From Pseudomonas taiwanensis DSM 21245 (lineage in GTDB: Bacteria; Pseudomonadota; Gammaproteobacteria; Pseudomonadales; Pseudomonadaceae): a DNA stretch of 64,000 bases. Positions 26,132 through 35,342 of this stretch are shown piece by piece. Both the position numbers and the translations under genes were made by a program. Under the pieces are notes generated by a model. That model had not been told where the DNA came from and did not search any database. It was given only the letters and a program-made list of their open reading frames with translations. Each line of letters starts with the position of its first letter. Position 1 is the first letter of the stretch. The stretch lies in NCBI RefSeq assembly GCF_000425785.1, contig NZ_AUEC01000026.1, positions 33,631 through 97,630 of the forward strand. Reading direction: 5' to 3'.

Positions 26132-26422
26132 TCAGCCGCGGGCTTTATCGATGATCTCGATGTACTCCGGCGCATTGCGCTGGTCGGCGATCAACTCGAC
26201 GAAGGTCTTGCCGTGCTCGTCCTTGCCGTCCAAGTCATGGCCGGCCTCGACGAAGAAACCGACAAAGCGCTCGAAATCGTCGACACGCAGACCACGATAG
26301 GCCTTGACCAGCTTGTGCAGCGACGGCGAGGTCACGCCATCGGCCGGCTCGAACTGAAGGAACGTCTTGACGTAGTCATCGCTGATCTCGTCACCAATCA
26401 CCTGCTTCTTGTCTTTGCGCAT
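26132..26422 (-). CDS. PA4642 family protein
   Basis: A 96-residue acidic cytoplasmic protein matching the pseudomonad-restricted PA4642 family of unknown function. It has a helical pattern with DDYVKTFLQFEP and FVGFFVEAGHDLDGKDEHGK, then TFVELI. The middle segment (FVEAGHDLDGKDEHGKTFVE) looks like a degenerate ankyrin-type repeat, which is a guess. The start MRKDKKQ follows GGAG; an 8-residue upstream extension is rejected. It is alone between the REP element and the next secreted-protein gene. Confidence 0.8.
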   Translation of the reverse strand: MRKDKKQVIGDEISDDYVKTFLQFEPADGVTSPSLHKLVKAYRGLRVDDFERFVGFFVEAGHDLDGKDEHGKTFVELIADQRNAPEYIEIIDKARG

Positions 26423-26490
26423 TGCCGGCTCCAACTGGACCATCACGGGATTTCGAAGGCCGGCAGTTTACCCCCCTCAGGCGACAGGCC

Positions 26491-26961
26491 TCAACGCGTA
26501 CGTACAGTGCCGGTGTGCAGGTCGGCCCAGACATGGCCGTTGGCGTAGGTCAGAAATTGCACGTAGACAGTTTCGTTACGCAGCAGGTCCATGACCACGC
26601 GATAATCGCTGACCGGGTAATTCAGGCTCAGCGTGCGGGTCTTTTCGTCGTACACCGGCTTCTTCAAACTCTTGCCGGCCTCACCGTCGAAGGTCAGCAG
26701 CACCTGGCCGATGGTCGCGCCCTTGCTCAGCGGCTTGCCCTTGAGGCGCATCTGCAGCGAGGCGGTGATCGGGATCGGTTGCTGGTCGGACTGACGTTGT
26801 GCTCCCACCACCACCGAGTAGTCGGTCACTTGCAGCAACTGCTGACCAGTCGGCGCTTCCTGGCGCAATGACAAGTCATCGGGTGGGAGAAACTGGCTGT
26901 GCAACGGTGCGGCGCAAAGCGGCAGGCTTACGACCAGCAACAGGGAAAGAATCGCACGCAT
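26491..26961 (-). CDS. Hypothetical exported protein
   Basis: A 156-residue protein with a signal peptide (MRAILSLLLVVSLPLCAAPL, cleavage about residue 20) and a mature domain likely to be beta-rich. No catalytic or metal motif was recognised; the C-terminal half reads QFLTYANGHVWADLHTGTV. The ATG at 26961 follows AAGGAG. It is probably periplasmic, with no family function known to me. It is transcribed alone, with the cupin-hpt unit upstream on the same strand about 110 bases away. Confidence 0.75.
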   Translation of the reverse strand: MRAILSLLLVVSLPLCAAPLHSQFLPPDDLSLRQEAPTGQQLLQVTDYSVVVGAQRQSDQQPIPITASLQMRLKGKPLSKGATIGQVLLTFDGEAGKSLKKPVYDEKTRTLSLNYPVSDYRVVMDLLRNETVYVQFLTYANGHVWADLHTGTVRTR

Positions 26962-27073
26962 GTGAGGCTCCTTGGCATGAAGGAGCACTCTAGCACGCCG
27001 GGTTTTGGCTGTACGGCCCTATTGCCACGGATCGGCACCAGCACACGCCGGCGTCCTGGCTGGGCAGCACGCC

Positions 27074-27547
27074 TCAATCGAATTGCGCGATCATCCAGGC
27101 CAGGTATTGCGCCACGCCCTCGTCGCCTTCACGCGGCGCCCAGTGGGCATGCTCGCCTTCAGCCAAGGCCCGGTACGGCCCAGCCTTGCACTCGAACAGA
27201 ATGCTGTCAGGCTCCAGTACGACCAGCCCGTGATAAAGCCCAGGCACAAGATCCACGCCCAGGCAGTCGCCACCGGCCTGCAGCACGCGCTTGTCGCATA
27301 CCTGGCCGTCTTCATTGAAAATCAGCAGGCCCAGGCGCCCCTTGAGCACCAGCAGGGTTTCAGCCTTGTCGGCGCTCAGGTGCCGGTGCGGCGCGATGTA
27401 GGTGGAGGGCTGCAAGCCGACCGCCACCCGGTGGCACGGCTCATCCATTTCATGAAAGGTGTGATGATGCCGCTGGCGCGGCACCTCGGCGGCTGTGCTG
27501 GCCAGCCTGGCGAACAGCGTTTGGTCGATGAACTCAGGCCGGCGCAT
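27074..27547 (-). CDS. WbuC-family cupin protein
   Basis: A 157-residue cupin. It begins RPEFIDQTLFARLASTAAE and has the metal-binding cupin motifs YIAPHRHLSADKAETLLVLK and PGLYHGLVVLEPDS. WbuC-type cupins are linked to polysaccharide biosynthesis loci, but here the gene is 2 bases downstream of hpt and translated as part of a small operon with it, so the role is open. The start MRRPEF removes a 31-residue extension that overlaps hpt. Metal-dependent sugar or nucleotide chemistry is only inference. Confidence 0.82.
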   Translation of the reverse strand: MRRPEFIDQTLFARLASTAAEVPRQRHHHTFHEMDEPCHRVAVGLQPSTYIAPHRHLSADKAETLLVLKGRLGLLIFNEDGQVCDKRVLQAGGDCLGVDLVPGLYHGLVVLEPDSILFECKAGPYRALAEGEHAHWAPREGDEGVAQYLAWMIAQFD

Positions 27548-27549
27548 GC

Positions 27550-28107
27550 TTACAACCCCTTGACCGCGAAGATGCCGTTGGCGTTGCGCCAGTAGCCCTT
27601 GTAGTCCATACCATAGCCGAAGATGTAGCGATCGACGCATGGCAGGCCGACATAGTTGGCCTTGAGGTCCGGGCTGGCCTTGCGGTCGTGGTCCTTGTCG
27701 ATCAGCACGGCAGTGTGCACCGAACGGGCGCCGGCATGCTTGCAGAAGTCGATGATGGCGCTGAGGGTGTGGCCTTCGTCGAGAATGTCATCGACGATCA
27801 ACACGTCGCGGTCGATGAACGACACTTCCGGCTTGGCCTTCCAGAACAGCTCGCCACCGCTGGTTTGATTGCGGTAGCGGGTAGCGTGCAGGTAAGAGGC
27901 TTCGAGTGGGAACTGCAGGTGGGTCAGCAGCTTGCCGGCGAAGATCAGGCCACCGTTCATCACGCAGAAAACCACCGGGTTCTTGTCGTGCAGGTCCTTG
28001 CAGATCTGCTCGCCGACTTTGGCGATGGCCGCTTCGACCTCAGCTTCGTTGTACAGGCAGTCTGCTTCGCGCATGACTTGACGGATGTGCTCGAGATCAG
28101 CGGACAT
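27550..28107 (-). CDS. hpt: Hypoxanthine-guanine phosphoribosyltransferase
   Basis: Purine salvage: converts hypoxanthine or guanine plus PRPP to IMP or GMP. The 185-residue protein has VVFCVMNGGLIFAGKLLTHL and the PRPP-binding loop VLIVDDILDEGHTL. It also has the base-specificity region VGLPCVDRYIFGYGMDYKGY. The ATG at 28107 follows GGAG; the much longer reading frame upstream is the shadow of upp. It is divergent from upp, so the two salvage branches share one 160-base promoter region. Confidence 0.95.
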   Translation of the reverse strand: MSADLEHIRQVMREADCLYNEAEVEAAIAKVGEQICKDLHDKNPVVFCVMNGGLIFAGKLLTHLQFPLEASYLHATRYRNQTSGGELFWKAKPEVSFIDRDVLIVDDILDEGHTLSAIIDFCKHAGARSVHTAVLIDKDHDRKASPDLKANYVGLPCVDRYIFGYGMDYKGYWRNANGIFAVKGL

Positions 28108-28222
28108 GGCGCTCTCCAGGGGGTGCATTTTGGAAAAGCGGGCAAAGGTACGCATCCGCTCGTCCCGAATCAAGCATTTATGGACTAACGTCCAGAATGA
28201 CTGCACGACAGCACAGGCTGAA

Positions 28223-28234
28223 TAGATTAATCTA
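28223..28234. promoter_or_regulatory. Palindrome in hpt-upp divergent promoter region
   Basis: TAGATTAATCTA, a perfect 12-base palindrome, 36 bases before the upp start. It is AT-rich and may be part of a promoter or an operator. The evidence is weak. Confidence 0.3.
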
Positions 28235-28269
28235 GCGCGGTTTTTTTGCCCGCCTTTCGGAGCCCCCCT

Positions 28270-28908
28270 ATGCCCACTCGTGAGATCCGCCATCCGCTGA
28301 TCCGCCATAAGCTCGGCCTGATGCGCCGTGCCGATATCAGCACCAAGAATTTTCGCGAACTCGCCCAGGAAGTCGGCGCGCTTCTGACCTACGAAGCCAC
28401 CCAGGACCTGCCGCTCGAAACCTACGAAATCGACGGTTGGTGTGGCAAGGTCCAAGTGGAAAAAATCGCCGGCAAGAAGATCACCGTGGTGCCAATCCTG
28501 CGGGCCGGTATCGGCATGCTCGACGGCGTGCTCAGCCTGATTCCGGGCGCCAAGGTCAGCGCCGTGGGCGTTGCGCGCAACGAAGAAACCCTCGAAGCGC
28601 ACACTTACCTGGAAAAGCTCGCCCCGGACATCAACCAGCGCCTGGCCCTGATCATCGACCCGATGCTGGCCACCGGCGGCTCGATGGTCGCCACCATCGA
28701 CCTGCTGAAGAAGGCCGGCTGCAAGGAAATCCGCGCCATGGTCCTGGTCGCCGCGCCAGAGGGCATCGAGGTGGTGGAAAAAGCCCACCCGGACGTCCAG
28801 ATCTACACCGCGTCGATCGACCAGCACCTGAACGAGCACGGTTACATCGTTCCAGGCCTGGGCGACGCTGGCGACAAGATCTTCGGCACCAAGCAGAAGG
28901 ACGCCTGA
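28270..28908 (+). CDS. upp: Uracil phosphoribosyltransferase
   Basis: Pyrimidine salvage: uracil plus PRPP to UMP. The 212-residue protein starts [20 protein letters not shown]. It has the PRPP loop [20 protein letters not shown] and the uracil-binding C-terminus [20 protein letters not shown]. The start follows GGAG; an 8-codon upstream extension is ignored. It is followed by uraA after a 2-base gap, the standard salvage operon (transport plus conversion). Confidence 0.97.
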   Translation: MPTREIRHPLIRHKLGLMRRADISTKNFRELAQEVGALLTYEATQDLPLETYEIDGWCGKVQVEKIAGKKITVVPILRAGIGMLDGVLSLIPGAKVSAVGVARNEETLEAHTYLEKLAPDINQRLALIIDPMLATGGSMVATIDLLKKAGCKEIRAMVLVAAPEGIEVVEKAHPDVQIYTASIDQHLNEHGYIVPGLGDAGDKIFGTKQKDA

Positions 28909-28910
28909 CC

Positions 28911-30185
28911 ATGCAGGACGGCTTCAACGACCCGCTCTGGCGCCAGGTCGTTTCGGGCGCGCAGATGCTCTTCGTGGCATTCGGCGCGCTGGTGCTGATG
29001 CCACTGATCACCGGCCTCGATCCGAACGTCGCGCTGTTCACCGCAGGCATCGGCACCTTGCTGTTCCAGTTGGTCACCGGTCGGCAAGTGCCGGTATTCC
29101 TGGCGTCGAGCTTTGCCTTCATCACCCCGATCATTCTCGCCAAGGGCCAGTTCGGCCTGGCCGAGACCATGGGCGGCGTGATGGCCGCAGGCTTCGTGTA
29201 CACCTTCATGGGCCTGATGGTGAAGATCAAGGGCACCGGTTTCATCGACCGCATGCTGCCGCCTGTGGTCATCGGCCCGGTGATCATCTCCATTGGCCTG
29301 GCCATGGCCCCGATCGCCGCGAACATGGCCATGGGCAAGGCCGGTGACGGCAGTGTGCTGCTGCCGTACAAGACCGCCATGCTGATCTCCATGCCGGCAC
29401 TGCTGACCACCCTGATCGTCGCCGTGTTCGGCAAGGGTATCTTCCGCCTGGTGCCGATCATCGCCGGTGTACTGGTGGGCTTCGCCCTGTCGTTCGCCTT
29501 CGGCGTGGTCGATACCGCCAAGATCGCCGCCGCGCCATGGCTGGAGCTGCCCAACTTCACCGCGCCCGCGTTCAACTGGCAGGCCATCCTGTTCATCGTG
29601 CCCGTGGCGCTGGCCCCGGCCATCGAACACATCGGCGGCGTGATCGCCGTCGGTAGCGTGACCGGTCGCGACTACCTGAAGAAGCCAGGTCTGCACCGCA
29701 CCTTGCTGGGCGATGGCCTGGCGACCACCGCGGCCGGCCTGTTCGGTGGCCCGCCCAATACCACCTACGCCGAAGTGACTGGCGCGGTGATGCTGACCAA
29801 GAACTACAACCCGAAGATCATGACCTGGGCGGCGATCTTCGCCATCAGCCTGGCCTTCATCGGCAAGTTCGGCGCATTGCTGCAGAGCATTCCGGTTCCG
29901 GTGATGGGCGGCATTCTCTGCCTGTTGTTCGGCTCGATCGCGGCGGTAGGCATGAACACCATGATCCGCCACAAGATCGACCTGGCCGAGGCGCGCAACC
30001 TGGTGATCGTGTCGGTAACACTGGTGTTCGGTATCGGCGGCGTGTTGATCGGCAGCGGCGACGGCCCGGACGACTGGGGCCTCAAGGGCATTGCCCTGTG
30101 CGCCATCGTGGCCATTGCGCTGAACCTGATTCTGCCGGGCAACGACAGCTGGAAGCACAAGAAACTGGACGACCAGTTGCCCTGA
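28911..30185 (+). CDS. uraA: Uracil permease
   Basis: A 424-residue uracil:H+ symporter of the NCS2/NAT family in the inner membrane, with about 14 membrane spans. Family landmarks include the VALAPAIEHIGGV block (conserved Glu of the uracil site), VTGRDYLKKPGL, then FGGPPNTTYAEVTGAVMLTK and the VPVPVMGGILCLLFG helix. The ATG lies 2 bases after the upp stop, so translation is probably coupled. A REP element follows. Confidence 0.95.
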   Translation: MQDGFNDPLWRQVVSGAQMLFVAFGALVLMPLITGLDPNVALFTAGIGTLLFQLVTGRQVPVFLASSFAFITPIILAKGQFGLAETMGGVMAAGFVYTFMGLMVKIKGTGFIDRMLPPVVIGPVIISIGLAMAPIAANMAMGKAGDGSVLLPYKTAMLISMPALLTTLIVAVFGKGIFRLVPIIAGVLVGFALSFAFGVVDTAKIAAAPWLELPNFTAPAFNWQAILFIVPVALAPAIEHIGGVIAVGSVTGRDYLKKPGLHRTLLGDGLATTAAGLFGGPPNTTYAEVTGAVMLTKNYNPKIMTWAAIFAISLAFIGKFGALLQSIPVPVMGGILCLLFGSIAAVGMNTMIRHKIDLAEARNLVIVSVTLVFGIGGVLIGSGDGPDDWGLKGIALCAIVAIALNLILPGNDSWKHKKLDDQLP

Positions 30186-30196
30186 GTGACTGAGCC

Positions 30197-30225
30197 CCCA
30201 TCGCCGGCAAGCCGGCTCCTACGGG
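30197..30225. repeat. REP element (CCGGC type)
   Basis: CCCATCGCCGGCAAGCCGGC followed by TCCTACGGG. It lies between the convergent uraA and hemH genes and probably also serves as their shared transcription end. Confidence 0.7.
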
Positions 30226-30262
30226 AGCCGGTTCACGGCTGAGAGAGGGGGGCGCAAACGCC

Positions 30263-31276
30263 TTATACCTTCTCGCACATTCCCGCCAGCACCCTCACCC
30301 ACTCCGGGTGGTCATTCAGGCAAGGCACCAGCACCAACTCCCCGCCCCCCGCCTCGACAAACTGCTCACTCCCCCGCTGGCCAATTTCCTCCAGCGTTTC
30401 AATGCAGTCGGCCACGAATGCCGGGCACATCACCAACAGCTTCTTCACACCGGCCTTGCCCAGTTCGTCCAGACGCGTTTCGGTGTAGGGCTCGATCCAT
30501 TTGGCCCGCCCCAGGCGAGACTGGAACGACACTGACCATTTGCCATCCGGGAGGCCCATCCTGGCTGCAAACGCCTTGGCCGTGGCCAGGCACTGCCCGC
30601 GATAGCACACCGCGCGCATTTCGGCGCTGGCGTCCTTGCAGCAATCGGCGGCCTGGAAATCGTGCTGGCCGGTCGGATCGAGCTTTTTCAAATGGCGCTC
30701 TGGCAGGCCATGGAAACTCAGCAACAGGTGATCGTAGTCCTGCTGCAGATAAGGCTTGGCACTGGCCACCAGGGCGTCGATGTATTCGGGGTGATCGTAG
30801 AACGGTTGCAGCACACGCATCTGCAAGGGCAATTGCTTATCGGCAATCGTCTGGTTCGCCAGCGTCACCACGGTGGTGACCGTGCTGTCGGCAAACTGGG
30901 GATACAGTGGCGCCAGGGTAACCTTGCGCACCCCCTGTGCGGCCAATCGCGCCAGCACATCGGGCAATGCCGGCTCGCCGTAGCGCATGGCAATTTCAAC
31001 GGGGCCGTGGGGCCAGTGCTCGACCATGGCCGCCTGCAAGCGTCGGGTCAGCACCACCAGAGGCGAACCCTCGTCCCACCAGATCGAGGCATAGGCATGG
31101 GCCGACTGCTCCGGGCGCTTGATCAGGATCAGCGATACCAGCAGACGCCGCACCGGCCACGGCAGGTCGATCACATAAGGGTCCATCAGGAACTGGTTGA
31201 GGTAACGGCGTACATCGGCCACCGAGGTGCTGGCGGGTGAACCCAGGTTGACCAGTAGCAGGGCGTGATCGGTCAT
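30263..31276 (-). CDS. hemH: Ferrochelatase
   Basis: The last step of heme synthesis: inserts Fe2+ into protoporphyrin IX at the cytoplasmic membrane. The 337-residue protein has [20 protein letters not shown] at the N-terminus and the catalytic-His motif [15 protein letters not shown]. It also has [20 protein letters not shown] and a C-terminal acidic region with [10 protein letters not shown]. It is 13 bases downstream of the TIGR01777 epimerase gene and therefore probably expressed from the divergent promoter region at 32196-32394. That places it in the likely light-responsive island. Loss of ferrochelatase causes photosensitivity in E. coli, so such control would make physiological sense (inference). 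Confidence 0.96.
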   Translation of the reverse strand: MTDHALLLVNLGSPASTSVADVRRYLNQFLMDPYVIDLPWPVRRLLVSLILIKRPEQSAHAYASIWWDEGSPLVVLTRRLQAAMVEHWPHGPVEIAMRYGEPALPDVLARLAAQGVRKVTLAPLYPQFADSTVTTVVTLANQTIADKQLPLQMRVLQPFYDHPEYIDALVASAKPYLQQDYDHLLLSFHGLPERHLKKLDPTGQHDFQAADCCKDASAEMRAVCYRGQCLATAKAFAARMGLPDGKWSVSFQSRLGRAKWIEPYTETRLDELGKAGVKKLLVMCPAFVADCIETLEEIGQRGSEQFVEAGGGELVLVPCLNDHPEWVRVLAGMCEKV

Positions 31277-31289
31277 GCAGCGTCCTATG

Positions 31290-32195
31290 TCAGAGGCGGC
31301 TGGACAGGCTGTCCAGCGCCGATTGCAGATCGTTGAAACGGAACGTGAAGCCCGCCGCCAGCAAGCGCGCTGGGCGGGCCCGTTGGCCGCCGAGCAGCAG
31401 GATCGACAACTCGCCCAGGCCTGCCTTCAGCAGCAGCCTGGGTACCGGCAGCACTGCTGGCCGGTGCAGGGTCCGGCCCAGACGCCTGGCGAACTCGCGG
31501 TTGCGCACAGGTTCAGGGGCGCAGGCATTATAAGGACCGCTAGCGTCCTTATGCTTCAACAGAAAATCAATCAAGGCGATTTCATCGTCTATGTGGACCC
31601 AGGGCATCCACTGCCGGCCATCGCCCAAAGGCCCGCCCAGGCCGAGTTTGAACGGCAGGCGCAGGCGCGACAAAAAGCCGCCATCGGCAGCCAGTACCAA
31701 GCCGGTTCGCACCAGCACCACACGTATGCCCAAGGCTTGGGCGCGCGATGCGGTTTCTTCCCAGGCGATGCACAGCTGGCTGGCGAAATCCTCACGCACA
31801 GGCGGCGAGGACTCGGTCAGCTCACGCTCACCGCCATCTCCGTACCACCCCACGGCGGACCCTGAAACCAGCACCTCGGGACGTTGTGCCCTGGCCTCGA
31901 GCCAGGCCAGCAATTGTTCGGTCAGGGTGACCCGGCTGGCCCAGAGCACGCTGCGCCGGCCCGCCGTCCAAGGTCGGTCCGCAATGGGCGCGCCGGCCAG
32001 ATTGACCACCGCATCAAGCACTTCGTCGGCGGCCAGGTCTTCCAGCCGGGCTATCCCACGCACCCCACTGCCACACAACCTGGGCACTTGTTCGGGGCGG
32101 CGGCTCCAGACCGTGAGACGATGACCCTGGCTTGACCAGAGTTGGCACAGGTGCTGGCCAATCAAGCCGGTACCGCCTGTCAGCAATATATGCAT
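31290..32195 (-). CDS. TIGR01777 family epimerase/SDR-like protein
   Basis: A 301-residue extended-SDR protein of the YfcH/TIGR01777 family, function unknown. The N-terminal Rossmann motif is [38 protein letters not shown] and [20 protein letters not shown] follow, and the C-terminal DUF1731 segment carries [11 protein letters not shown]. It is divergent from the FAD oxidoreductase gene and upstream of hemH with a 13-base gap. Its promoter region holds the paired TnTACA motifs. The family often neighbours light- or stress-related genes, but no substrate is established. Confidence 0.9.
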   Translation of the reverse strand: MHILLTGGTGLIGQHLCQLWSSQGHRLTVWSRRPEQVPRLCGSGVRGIARLEDLAADEVLDAVVNLAGAPIADRPWTAGRRSVLWASRVTLTEQLLAWLEARAQRPEVLVSGSAVGWYGDGGERELTESSPPVREDFASQLCIAWEETASRAQALGIRVVLVRTGLVLAADGGFLSRLRLPFKLGLGGPLGDGRQWMPWVHIDDEIALIDFLLKHKDASGPYNACAPEPVRNREFARRLGRTLHRPAVLPVPRLLLKAGLGELSILLLGGQRARPARLLAAGFTFRFNDLQSALDSLSSRL

Positions 32196-32316
32196 GGCTG
32201 TGTCCTCGTGGAGTGCCGCTGTGGTCTATTTTTAAGATCAAGGCACTTTCCTGACCAGATGTTTGACCCAACGCTCTCGTTAAACATAGGCCACCCTGTT
32301 CCATGAAGCAGCATAA

Positions 32317-33381
<1,065 letters not shown>

Positions 33382-33445
33382 GCGAGCGCTAAACCTATAC
33401 AAAAAAAACCAGGTTGCATAAATTTCTGGTTGTGCTGGAATAGCC

Positions 33446-33470
33446 TTGTACACACATTTATTTCTGTACA
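33446..33470. promoter_or_regulatory. Candidate LitR-type operator 2
   Basis: TTGTACA (33446-33452) and CTGTACA (33464-33470), again offset by 18, with a third CTATACA at 33395-33401. It is in the 106-base gap before the TudS-DUF1722 gene, its last base 17 bases before the start codon, where bound protein would block transcription or initiation. Confidence 0.6.
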
Positions 33471-33487
33471 GGTCTCCGGAGACAACC

Positions 33488-34456
33488 ATGCTCGAGCCTT
33501 CTGCCCACCGTAAGCCTCGAATCGGCATCAGCGCCTGCCTTACCGGGCACAATGTGCGTTACAACGGCGGGCACAAGGCGTCCGAATTGTGCCTCGGCCA
33601 GCTCGAACAGCACTTCGAATGGATGCCGGTGTGCCCTGAAGTGGCCATCGGCCTTGGCATTCCCCGAGACGCCATCCGTCTGGTGGGCGACCCCGAAAAG
33701 CCTGAAGTGGTCGGCACACGCAACCCCGGTACCGACCTGTCAGGGCCGCTGCGTGCCTACGGCGAGCAGATGGCCACTCAACTGCACGATATCTGCGGCT
33801 ACATCTTCATGCAGAAGTCCCCCTCGTGCGGGCTGGAACGGGTCAAGGTCTATCAGGAGGCCGGGCACCCAGCGCGCAAAGGCGGGCGTGGCGCGTTCGC
33901 GGCGGCTTTCTGCGAACGGCGCCCAGACCTGCCGGTGGAGGAGGAAGGCCGCCTGCACGACCCGGTGCTGCGGGAAAACTTCATCAGCCGCGTCTACGCC
34001 TACGCCGATTGGCAACACCTGCTGGCCGAGGGCCTGAGCCGTGGTGCACTGATCCGCTTTCACTCGCGCTACAAGTACCTGCTGATGGCCAACAATCCCC
34101 AGGCCTATCGCGAGCTCGGCCGCCTGCTTGGCAACATGCGCAAGGACGACGACCCGTTGGTGATAGGGCCGCGTTACTTCAGCCTGCTCATGCAGGCCCT
34201 GCGTCGCTGTGCCAGCCGCGGCACCCATGGCAACGTCCTGCAGCACCTCACCGGCTACCTCAAGGACTCACTCAGTTCGCAGGACAAGGCCGAGTTGCAA
34301 ACCATCATCGGCCAGTACCAGCAGGGCGTGATACCGCTGGTGGTACCCCTGACCCTGCTCAAGCACCATTTGCGCAAGCACCCGGATCCTTACTTGCTAC
34401 AGCAGGCCTACCTGCAACCTCACCCCGAGGACCTGGGGCTGCGCAATGCCGTCTGA
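33488..34456 (+). CDS. rudS: TudS-DUF1722 fusion, tRNA 4-thiouridine desulfidase (RudS type)
   Basis: A 322-residue two-domain protein. The N-terminal DUF523/TudS domain has three cysteines expected to hold a [4Fe-4S] cluster: C17 in SACLTGHNVRYNG, C49 in PVCPEVAIGLG and C114 in KSPSCGLE. The C-terminal DUF1722 (YbgA-like, about 165-315) includes HSRYKYLLMANNPQAYRELG. TudS enzymes remove sulfur from thiouracil. I recall that this fusion in Pseudomonas (RudS) was reported to convert tRNA 4-thiouridine back to uridine. In E. coli, ybgA lies beside phr, as here. The start follows GGAG. It overlaps the MerR gene by 11 bases. A light-stress role is inference. Confidence 0.85.
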   Translation: MLEPSAHRKPRIGISACLTGHNVRYNGGHKASELCLGQLEQHFEWMPVCPEVAIGLGIPRDAIRLVGDPEKPEVVGTRNPGTDLSGPLRAYGEQMATQLHDICGYIFMQKSPSCGLERVKVYQEAGHPARKGGRGAFAAAFCERRPDLPVEEEGRLHDPVLRENFISRVYAYADWQHLLAEGLSRGALIRFHSRYKYLLMANNPQAYRELGRLLGNMRKDDDPLVIGPRYFSLLMQALRRCASRGTHGNVLQHLTGYLKDSLSSQDKAELQTIIGQYQQGVIPLVVPLTLLKHHLRKHPDPYLLQQAYLQPHPEDLGLRNAV

Positions 34457-35342
34457 ACTGCTACCCATCGGCGAGCTGGCTCGCCGCACCGGCGTAAACC
34501 CAGTCACCCTCCGGGCGTGGGAACGGCGCTATGGTCTGCTCAAGCCGCAGCGCACCAGCAAAGGCCACCGGCTGTATCCGCTGGACCAGCTGGCGCGCGT
34601 CGAGGCCATTCTTGCCTGGTTGGAACGCGGTGCATCGGTCGGCCAAGTACGCGAGCTGCTCGACCAGCCTGCCAACAGCGCGCCCCAGGGCGACTGGCAG
34701 GCCCGTCAGGAACACTTGATCGAGGCCGTCGCCAGCCTCTCGCAACGCGCACTCGACCAGCAACTGAACCAGGTGATGGCCCTCTACCCTGCCATCACCC
34801 TGTGCGAGCAGTTGCTGCTGCCCTTGCTCGACAGCCTCGCACAGCGCTGGCGCAGCTACTTCAACGCCCGCCTTGAGCAGGTGTTCTTCCACACCTGGCT
34901 GCGCAGCAAACTGGGCGCTCGGGTCTATCACGACAACCAGTTGCTGTCCGGCCCGCCAGTGCTGCTCGCCGAAGACAGCGAACGGCCTTTCGACATCAGC
35001 TTGTGGCTGTATGCCTGGCTCCTCAGCAGCAACGGCATCGCCGTGGAGGTGCTCGAATACCCCGTCAGCGGGCCAGAGTTGCAACGCGCCGTCGCCGCCC
35101 TGCGGCCCCGCGCACTGTTGCTGCACCTGGGCCCACGCGTCGACCTGAAAGCCCTGCACCGGACCCTGGCCGAAGTGGACGGGATGAAGTTGCTGGGCGG
35201 CTTGACCGTTGCCCTGCATACCCCACCGTTGCAGGCGCTTGATCTTGACCAGCTGTTTCTGTTCGATACACCACAGGCGGCCCTGCGTTTGCTCCAACGC
35301 CAGGGCCGTCTGCCTGAAGAGTTGACCCTGCCATGCAATTGA
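34446..35342 (+). CDS. MerR-family regulator, class II LitR/CarH-like (B12 ligands absent)
   Basis: A 298-residue repressor-like protein. The N-terminal MerR helix-turn-helix reads LPIGELARRTGVNPVTLRAW, then ERRYGLLKPQRTSKGHRLY. A helical linker and a cobalamin-binding-like fold (about 110-290) follow. CarH caps B12 with W-x9-EH and ligates it with a His in ERHEIG. Here the Trp is kept (W135), but the EH pair reads Q145-V146 and the ligand His is replaced by P181 (ERPFDI). B12 binding is therefore unlikely. This matches what I recall of class II LitR, which answers to short LOV proteins instead; no LOV gene lies in the window. The gene overlaps both neighbours (11 and 10 bases). Confidence 0.88.
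   Translation: MPSELLPIGELARRTGVNPVTLRAWERRYGLLKPQRTSKGHRLYPLDQLARVEAILAWLERGASVGQVRELLDQPANSAPQGDWQARQEHLIEAVASLSQRALDQQLNQVMALYPAITLCEQLLLPLLDSLAQRWRSYFNARLEQVFFHTWLRSKLGARVYHDNQLLSGPPVLLAEDSERPFDISLWLYAWLLSSNGIAVEVLEYPVSGPELQRAVAALRPRALLLHLGPRVDLKALHRTLAEVDGMKLLGGLTVALHTPPLQALDLDQLFLFDTPQAALRLLQRQGRLPEELTLPCN

Noticed and set aside
27550..28839. A 429-residue minus-strand reading frame covering hpt and upstream sequence
   Set aside because: Only the last 185 residues are Hpt with a proper ribosome site at 28107. The rest lies antisense to upp and across the promoter region.
28437..30185. A 582-residue plus-strand frame reading into uraA
   Set aside because: The first part is the out-of-frame shadow of upp. 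The permease begins at 28911 just after the upp stop.
34446..35342. B12-dependent photoreceptor of the CarH type
   Set aside because: The cap and axial ligand residues are replaced (Q145, V146, P181), so only the class II LitR-like reading is supported.
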